This document shows positions 5,476 to 10,153 of a DNA stretch of 10,153 bases, in pieces. Position 1 is the stretch's first letter, and each line of letters opens with the position of its first letter. Source of the stretch: Anaerolineales bacterium (lineage in GTDB: Bacteria > Chloroflexota > Anaerolineae > 4572-78 > J111); the NCBI GenBank assembly GCA_012032575.1, contig JAAUSP010000251.1, forward strand, positions 1-10,153, in the 5' to 3' direction. The notes under the pieces are model-generated. The model was not told the DNA's origin. It did no database searches and worked only from the letters and a program-made list of their open reading frames with translations. The position numbers and the translations under genes were made by a program.

Positions 5476-6532
5476 ATGGAAGTTTCTGACAAGGCAGATA
5501 TAAAACAAGACCCCTTCTCTTTGGTACAGCTTTGGCTTAACAGCGAATTCATTCAGCGGTTAAGCCGGTCCGGGATTGTATTCTGGCTGCTGGGGCTGAC
5601 CATATTCCTGGCCCTGCTTTCGCCTAATTTTTTACCGTTTCTAATTTGTTGACCATCCTGACCCAATCTTCAATTATTGCCATTATGGCTGTGGGCATGA
5701 CCTTTGTCATCGTCTCAGCCGGGATTGACCTTTCGGTGGGCAGCCTGGCCGGTTTTTCCTCCATTACAATGGGGATGCTGGTTGTTTCAACCACGATGTA
5801 TCGTGACCCGGCGGCGCTGCTAGACCTGGGACAAGACCCCTGGGTTATCTCCAGGGCCGTAATCGGAGCGCTGGCGGCGGCTGTAATCTGTGGCGGAATT
5901 AATGGGCTGTTAATTACCCGTTCCGGGTTGCCGCCTTTCATTGCTACCCTGGGGATGCTGGGCATTGTGCGCGGGGTAGCCGCTTATGTCAGCGCCGGTT
6001 ACCCGGCCTATGGCCTGCCAGAGCCGCTCAAATTTCTCGGCCAGGGCAAGATCAGCGGTATCCCGATGCCGATCATCATCATGATCATAACCGCGATCAT
6101 CGGCCATTTTGTGCTAACCCGGACCACGTTTGGAGCCAGTGTTTTTGCCATTGGTTCAAACCGTGAAGCCGCCGACTGTCGGGGATTAACGTCAAGCGCG
6201 TTGAACTTTTTATTTATATGCTCAACGGCTTGCTGGCCGGCCTGGGCGGCATTGTTTTAAGCGGCCGCTCTAACCTGGCTCACCCTGATGCAGCTTTAGG
6301 ATTTGAACTGTTTGTCATTGGCGCGGTGGTGATGGGCGGCACGTCGCTGATGGGCGGGAAAGGCGGCGTATTGGGTGCCGTTTTAGGCGCAGTGTTGATG
6401 GCCGAAGTACAGAATGGCATTAACCTGCTGGACATCCCCGTCAACCTGATGCAGCCAATTTTGGGGGCAGTGATTGTTCTGGCCGTGTTCTCGGACCAGT
6501 TGCAAAAAAGAAGAAAAGTGAAAAGGGGCTAA
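5476..6532 (+). pseudogene. Sugar ABC importer permease 1 (RbsC/XylH type), frame broken twice
   Basis: With two single-base repairs this encodes about 352 residues of an RbsC-type inner-membrane permease. The N-terminal frame from ATG 5476 (ribosome site AAGGA at 5462-5466) gives a hydrophilic tail, then a membrane segment ending SPNFLPF. It stops at TGA 5650-5652. Adding one T to the T3 at 5638-5640 gives PFSNLLTILTQSS and joins the next frame, which carries the family motif GIDLSVGS. That frame breaks after REAA; adding one C near 6173 restores RLSGINVKRVELFIYMLNGL and the last third, ending KRRKVKRG. The repaired protein aligns along its length with the intact permease at 6535. Sequence between the breaks is well conserved, with no decay, so assembly error is as likely as a real pseudogene. 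If real, the importer would depend on permease 2 alone. Confidence 0.88.
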
Positions 6533-6534
6533 TC

Positions 6535-7539
6535 ATGCTTAAAGAAAAAATAGCCGATACCCGCCAGCGATCAATATTTGATAGACTCGGTGAACTGCGC
6601 ATTTTCCTGTGGTTAATTGTTATCGCCCTCATTTTCTCATTTCTATCACCCAATTTTCTTAACCCGGGCAACCTGCTCAATATTGCCAAACAATCCTCTA
6701 TTGTGGCGATTGTGGCGATTGGTATGACTTTTGTGATTATTACCGGGGGAATTGATCTTTCGGTGGGTAGCCTGATCTCTTTTGTGGGAGCGGTCACGGG
6801 CTGGGTTTGGTTGACCACCAATAATATATTCCTGGCTATTCTGGCCGGCCTGCTGACCGGAGTGGTAGCCGGGCTGATTAGCGGCCTCCTGGTGGGTTAC
6901 GCCAAGCTGCCACCCTTTATTGCGACCTTCGGCATGATGGGGGCCGGGCTGGGCTTGGCCTTTGTATTAACGCCGACCAGCGTGGGTGATTTCCCCAAAG
7001 CCTTTGAATTTTTTGGCAACGGCAAAATAGCCGGCATTCCTACGCCGATCATTTTAACCGTGCTGCTGGCTATCATCGCCCAGTATTTTTTAAAGCGGAC
7101 CCGCTATGGGCTGCGCTTGCTGGCTATTGGCGGCAGCGAACAATCGGCGCGGCTGGCCGGGATTGATGTGGCTCGCTATACCACCAGTGTTTACGTGTTA
7201 AGCGGCCTGGTTAGTGCTGTGGGCGGGCTGGTGTTAGTGGCCCGGCTGCGTTCCGCCTATCCGGGGGCCGGACAGGGCTACGAGTTGTTAGTAATTGCGG
7301 CCACGGTGATTGGCGGCGTTGATTTGATGGGTGGCTCCGGCAGCGTGATCAGCTCTATTGCCGGGGCGCTGCTGATTGGCATGATTCAGAACGGTTTAAA
7401 TCTGTTTGGCGTCGAGCCGTTTATGCAGCAAATTGTGACCGGCTGTCTGATTGTGATTGCGGTTTTGGCCAACCAAACACGGGGAGGCAGCCTCTGGCAG
7501 CGGGCGTGGCTTCGCCGGGCCACCTCGCCTCAATCTTAG
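6535..7539 (+). CDS. Sugar ABC importer permease 2 (RbsC/XylH type)
   Basis: This intact 334-aa inner-membrane protein has about 8-10 hydrophobic segments, the usual length and profile for RbsC/XylH-type permeases. It forms the sugar channel that couples to the double ATPase. Signature stretches are FLSPNFLNPGNLLNI near residue 35, then SSIVAIVAIGMTFVI and GGIDLSVGS (about 57-80). Later come LPPFIATFGMMG, a cytosolic loop AIGGSEQSARLAGIDV (the coupling region), and GGVDLMGGSGSV. It starts 2 nt after the stop of permease 1, with AAAAGGGG upstream, so the two are translationally coupled. Two different permease genes in tandem suggest a heteromeric channel, whereas RbsC works as a homodimer. Permease 1 looks like an older duplicate. 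Confidence 0.93.
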   Translation: MLKEKIADTRQRSIFDRLGELRIFLWLIVIALIFSFLSPNFLNPGNLLNIAKQSSIVAIVAIGMTFVIITGGIDLSVGSLISFVGAVTGWVWLTTNNIFLAILAGLLTGVVAGLISGLLVGYAKLPPFIATFGMMGAGLGLAFVLTPTSVGDFPKAFEFFGNGKIAGIPTPIILTVLLAIIAQYFLKRTRYGLRLLAIGGSEQSARLAGIDVARYTTSVYVLSGLVSAVGGLVLVARLRSAYPGAGQGYELLVIAATVIGGVDLMGGSGSVISSIAGALLIGMIQNGLNLFGVEPFMQQIVTGCLIVIAVLANQTRGGSLWQRAWLRRATSPQS

Positions 7540-7554
7540 GAGGAGTTCAACAAA

Positions 7555-7593
7555 ATGTGGTTTAGCCTATTTACAAAAAGGGAGATATTTTGA
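7555..7593 (+). CDS. Possible 12-codon leader cistron coupled to the dehydrogenase gene
   Basis: ATG at 7555 opens a 12-residue frame, MWFSLFTKREIF, ending TGA at 7591-7593, which overlaps the dehydrogenase ATG by one base (TGATG). A strong AGGAGGAG (7538-7545) lies 9 nt before it, as good as any ribosome site in the window, whereas the dehydrogenase has its own weaker AAGGGAG within this mini-frame. The layout fits translational coupling, in which ribosomes finishing the short peptide re-initiate on the next gene. Alternatively the strong site may be a leftover start. No product function is proposed. Confidence 0.4.
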   Translation: MWFSLFTKREIF

Positions 7594-8627
7594 TGTCCGA
7601 TAATGGAATTCCTGCAACGATGCGCGTGCCCCGATTTTTGGGCAAGGGGGAAATTGATTTTATCGAGAAGCCCGTACCGGAGCCTGGCCCCGGTCAATTG
7701 CTGCTTCAGGTCAAGGCCAATGCGTTGTGCGGCTCGGAACGCCCGCAGTTTTTTCAAGGCTCTGCTGTAACCCCCGGCCATGAAGCCGCCGGGGTCGTGG
7801 TTGCCGCTGGCCCCAACACCCAGACCGCGCTGGGAACACCGGGGGTGGTCTTTTTAATGGATTTTTGTGGTGAGTGTCGCAGTTGCCGGCTTGGTATGAC
7901 CAATCAATGTTTGCGCAAACGGGGCGATATGGGCTTTAATAAGGATGGCGGCTACGGTGTTTACGAGCTAATCAATGAGAATATTTTCTTTCCCATTGAC
8001 CCGGATATTTCTTTCACTGATGCTACGGTGCTGCTGGACATTATGGGGACCAACGGGCACGGGATTCGGCGGGCTAAGTTGGTCCACCCCGATATTCAAT
8101 CGCTGCTGGTGGCCGGCGCCGGTCCAATTGGCCTGGGTATGCTGGCAATGGCCAAAATCACCTGGGGCCACGACTTTCCGGTGGCGATTTTTGATATTGT
8201 TCCGTGGCGGCTCAAGTTAGCCGAGCAACTGGGCGGCCTGCCCATTGATCTCAGTCAGCAAACCCTCGCCGAAGGGTTACGCACGCATGATTTACCGGCC
8301 ATTGATGTGGCCGTTGATACCAGTGGTAAAGGGGCCGCCCGGCAGGCCTGTCTCAATGCTCTGGCGCAACGAGGGGTGCTCGTCTGTATTGGGCATGGCG
8401 AAGGGTTGACCGTCACCGTCTCCCCTGACCTCATTGCCACAGAGCGAGCGGTGTTGGGCAGCGAGTATTTTTGTTACAACGAACTCTCCGCCAACCTGGA
8501 ACTCTTGAGAAAACACCGCCCCTATCTCAATCAAATCATCACCCATTGCTTGGGGGTATCTGATATTCAAAAGGCGTTTGAACTTTTCTTTGCCGGAGAT
8601 ACCGGCAAGGTTATTATCGAACAGTGA
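7593..8627 (+). CDS. Zinc-dependent alcohol/polyol dehydrogenase (MDR superfamily)
   Basis: This 344-aa cytosolic enzyme probably oxidises a secondary alcohol of a sugar or polyol with NAD+. Numbering from ATG 7593, the catalytic zinc ligands are Cys46 (ALCGSE), His63 and Glu64 (PGHEAAG). The structural zinc site is complete: Cys92, 95, 98 and 106 in CGECRSCRLGMTNQC. The Rossmann loop is GAGPIG (175-180), and an Asp at the end of the second strand (FDIVPWRLKLAEQLG) points to NAD rather than NADP. Family members include sorbitol, threonine and galactitol dehydrogenases; the exact substrate is not determinable. A TTG one codon upstream is also in frame, but the ATG fits AAGGGAG (7578-7584) best. 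It lies in the transporter operon, 10 nt before the SDR gene, so it probably acts on the imported compound. Confidence 0.92.
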   Translation: MSDNGIPATMRVPRFLGKGEIDFIEKPVPEPGPGQLLLQVKANALCGSERPQFFQGSAVTPGHEAAGVVVAAGPNTQTALGTPGVVFLMDFCGECRSCRLGMTNQCLRKRGDMGFNKDGGYGVYELINENIFFPIDPDISFTDATVLLDIMGTNGHGIRRAKLVHPDIQSLLVAGAGPIGLGMLAMAKITWGHDFPVAIFDIVPWRLKLAEQLGGLPIDLSQQTLAEGLRTHDLPAIDVAVDTSGKGAARQACLNALAQRGVLVCIGHGEGLTVTVSPDLIATERAVLGSEYFCYNELSANLELLRKHRPYLNQIITHCLGVSDIQKAFELFFAGDTGKVIIEQ

Positions 8628-8636
8628 GATAGGCTA

Positions 8637-9629
8637 ATGAACCCAACCAAACGTATTTTAGTGACCGGCGCTGCCGGTAAAGTGGGTCAAACCTTCATCC
8701 GCCGGCTGTTTGAAGCCCCCAAATTTGATGATTTTATCGTGCGTGCTTTATGTCATAACCGTCTGCTGGAAGCGCATGACCGGCAAGAAGTAATCAAGGG
8801 TTCTATCGAGAACCGTGACCTGGTTGAAGCAGCTTTGGCGGATGTGACCCACGTGTTACACCTGGCCACCAGCAAAGAAACCCCGGAAACCATTATGGAT
8901 GTCGCGGTCAAGGGGATGTTCTGGATGCTCGAAGGCTGCCGCAGCAGCCCCACGTTTAAGCAGTTCATGCTGATTGGCGGCGACGCCGGGATGGGGCATT
9001 TTGTCTACCCCCATCCCATTCCGGTCACCGAAACCCAAAAACACAGCGCCTATCCGGGCTGTTATGCCTTGTCTAAAGTGCTGGAAGAGGTGATGCTGGA
9101 ACAGTATTACATTCAGTATGATCTCAACGGCTGCTGTTTGCGTGCCCCCTGGATTATGGAAAAGGACGACTTCAAATACCAGCTTTCCTTTGGTGAGGAT
9201 GTTTTTGGCGGGCCGCGCTGGCGAGAGCTGGTGGGGCCGGAGCAGGCCGATGAATATGTCAAAACCCAAACCATCCCCATCATGCTGGACCCGGCCGGTC
9301 AACCGGTTAAACGCAACTTTGTGCATGTTGAAGATTTAGTCAGCGCCATTTTATCCGCCATAGATCATCCGCAGGCCCGGCAGCAAACCTTCAACGTATG
9401 TATGGATGAGCCGGTAGATTACGGGCAGTTGGGGAAATATTTGGCCGAAACACGCGGGCTGCCAACCGTCCGCTTACAGACCCCCTACCATTCAACCTGG
9501 TTGGATAACACCAAGGCCAAATTTCTCCTGGGCTGGCGACCGGTTTACGACCTGCCCAAAATGGTCGAGGCCGCCTGGAACTATCAACGGGCCGCAGAAG
9601 ATCCCCGGATTATCTGGTATCCGGGCTAA
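8637..9629 (+). CDS. NAD(P)-dependent extended SDR (sugar epimerase/dehydrogenase family)
   Basis: This 330-aa Rossmann-fold protein has the extended-SDR cofactor motif TGAAGKVG (10-17) and the catalytic YxxxK as Tyr143 and Lys147 (CYALSK). HLAT (75-78) corresponds to the usual HxAA-type segment. The catalytic Ser/Thr, expected near residue 115 in a SSA-like motif, appears replaced: the segment is IGGDAGMG (113-120). RAPWIMEK (169-176) and RNFVHVEDLVSAI (226-238) are well-formed substrate-domain and late conserved segments, and GWRP (299-302) is typical of the C-terminal end. The role may be oxidation, epimerisation or dehydration of a sugar or sugar lactone; I cannot choose. It starts 9 nt after the dehydrogenase stop with only a weak ribosome site (GAGATAGG), suggesting coupling. 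It continues the catabolic part of the operon. Confidence 0.88.
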   Translation: MNPTKRILVTGAAGKVGQTFIRRLFEAPKFDDFIVRALCHNRLLEAHDRQEVIKGSIENRDLVEAALADVTHVLHLATSKETPETIMDVAVKGMFWMLEGCRSSPTFKQFMLIGGDAGMGHFVYPHPIPVTETQKHSAYPGCYALSKVLEEVMLEQYYIQYDLNGCCLRAPWIMEKDDFKYQLSFGEDVFGGPRWRELVGPEQADEYVKTQTIPIMLDPAGQPVKRNFVHVEDLVSAILSAIDHPQARQQTFNVCMDEPVDYGQLGKYLAETRGLPTVRLQTPYHSTWLDNTKAKFLLGWRPVYDLPKMVEAAWNYQRAAEDPRIIWYPG

Positions 9630-9678
9630 ATTTACCCATTGCAGGCGGTTTTTATCTGCCTGTTTGCTAAGTGATAAC

Positions 9679-10153
9679 ATGACCCCAGGAATTGTCTTCG
9701 ACATCAAAGAATTTGCCGTTCACGACGGACCCGGCATCCGTACCACTGTCTTTTGAAGGGCTGTCCGCTGCACTGCTCCTGGTGCCACAATCCCGAAGGG
9801 CGGTCACCCCGGCCCCAAGTAATGCACAGCCCGGCCGGTGCTCGCCCGGCTGGCCGAGAATATACACCGGCGGAATTGGCCCACCTGCTGAATCGCCAGG
9901 CGGCGATCCTGAAAGCCTGCGGAGGGGGTGTCACCTTCTCTGGCGGAGAACTGCTGATGCAGGCTCACTTCGTAGCCGAAGTTGTTGACCTGCTGGATGG
10001 TTTGCACGTCTTGCTGGACACATCGGGCTATGGCAGCGAGCAGGATTTTCGCCTGGTGCTGCAACGAGCCGACCTGGTGTTTTTCGATTTGAAGCTGATG
10101 GACCCGGAGGCCCACCGGCAGTATACCGGCGTTGATAACGATCTGATCCTGCA
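9679..10153 (+). pseudogene. Glycyl-radical-enzyme activase (radical SAM), one frameshift, cut by window end
   Basis: The frame from ATG 9679 reads MTPGIVFDIKEFAVHDGPGI, then RTTVF, and stops at TGA 9754-9756. Adding one T to the T4 at 9751-9754 gives [20 protein letters not shown] and an open frame to the window end. This carries the radical SAM CxxxCxxC cluster (Cys29, 33, 36), the family hallmark [15 protein letters not shown], then GREYT, GGGVTFSGGE, LLDTSGYG and FFDLKLMDPEAH. Such activases use SAM and a [4Fe-4S] cluster to install a glycyl radical on a partner enzyme, under anoxic conditions. There is no eight-cysteine ferredoxin insert between HNPE and GREYT, so it is the short, PflA-like form. 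The usual GGEP is GGEL here. The partner gene should lie just downstream. Apart from the single lost base nothing looks decayed, so an assembly error is likely. Confidence 0.85.

Noticed and set aside
9643..9661. Possible hairpin CAGGC/GCCTG after the SDR gene as a terminator
   Set aside because: Only 5 bp with a 9-nt loop and no T-run after it; too weak to call.

Overview
The window looks like chromosomal DNA of a Chloroflexota bacterium, probably of the Anaerolineae. This rests on family-level impressions (a V4R-type protein pair, a cofactor-rich sugar ABC operon, moderate GC coding DNA with AT-rich promoters), not on a marker-gene tree, so treat the taxonomy as a moderate inference. All genes from 1 to 2250 are on the minus strand, and all from 2695 to the end are on the plus strand.

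Minus-strand half (read right to left): a small ribbon-helix-helix protein with two CxxC pairs (2250-1915); a V4R-like protein (1819-1193); an unrecognised protein (1140-515, start region probably frameshifted); ribosomal protein bL28 in its cysteine-poor form (513-274); and a second V4R-like protein running off the left edge (260-<1). The last three are packed within 1-13 nt of each other and look like one transcript. The same 19-bp palindrome (9-1-9, built like a Fur/Zur/PerR box) lies in front of both the first V4R gene and this bL28 transcript.

The divergent region 2251-2694 holds tandem repeats in front of the RHH gene, an 80-bp cloverleaf-shaped palindromic element, a good sigma-70 type promoter, a 24-bp operator-like palindrome at the predicted start of transcription, and a leader of about 200 nt.

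Plus-strand half: a ribose/xylose-type sugar ABC importer (double ATPase, substrate-binding protein, two RbsC-type permeases), then a zinc alcohol/polyol dehydrogenase, an extended SDR dehydrogenase/epimerase, and the start of a glycyl-radical-enzyme activase (radical SAM) cut by the right edge. The 24-bp operator recurs in front of the binding-protein gene. The likely logic is import of a sugar or polyol, oxidation by two NAD(P)-dependent enzymes, then radical cleavage or dehydration by a glycyl radical enzyme expected just beyond the window. The substrate cannot be named from the sequence.

Four places where reading frames break (three genes) can each be repaired by adding one base, each beside a run of identical or repeated bases. 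This suggests base-loss errors in the assembly at least as much as true gene decay.
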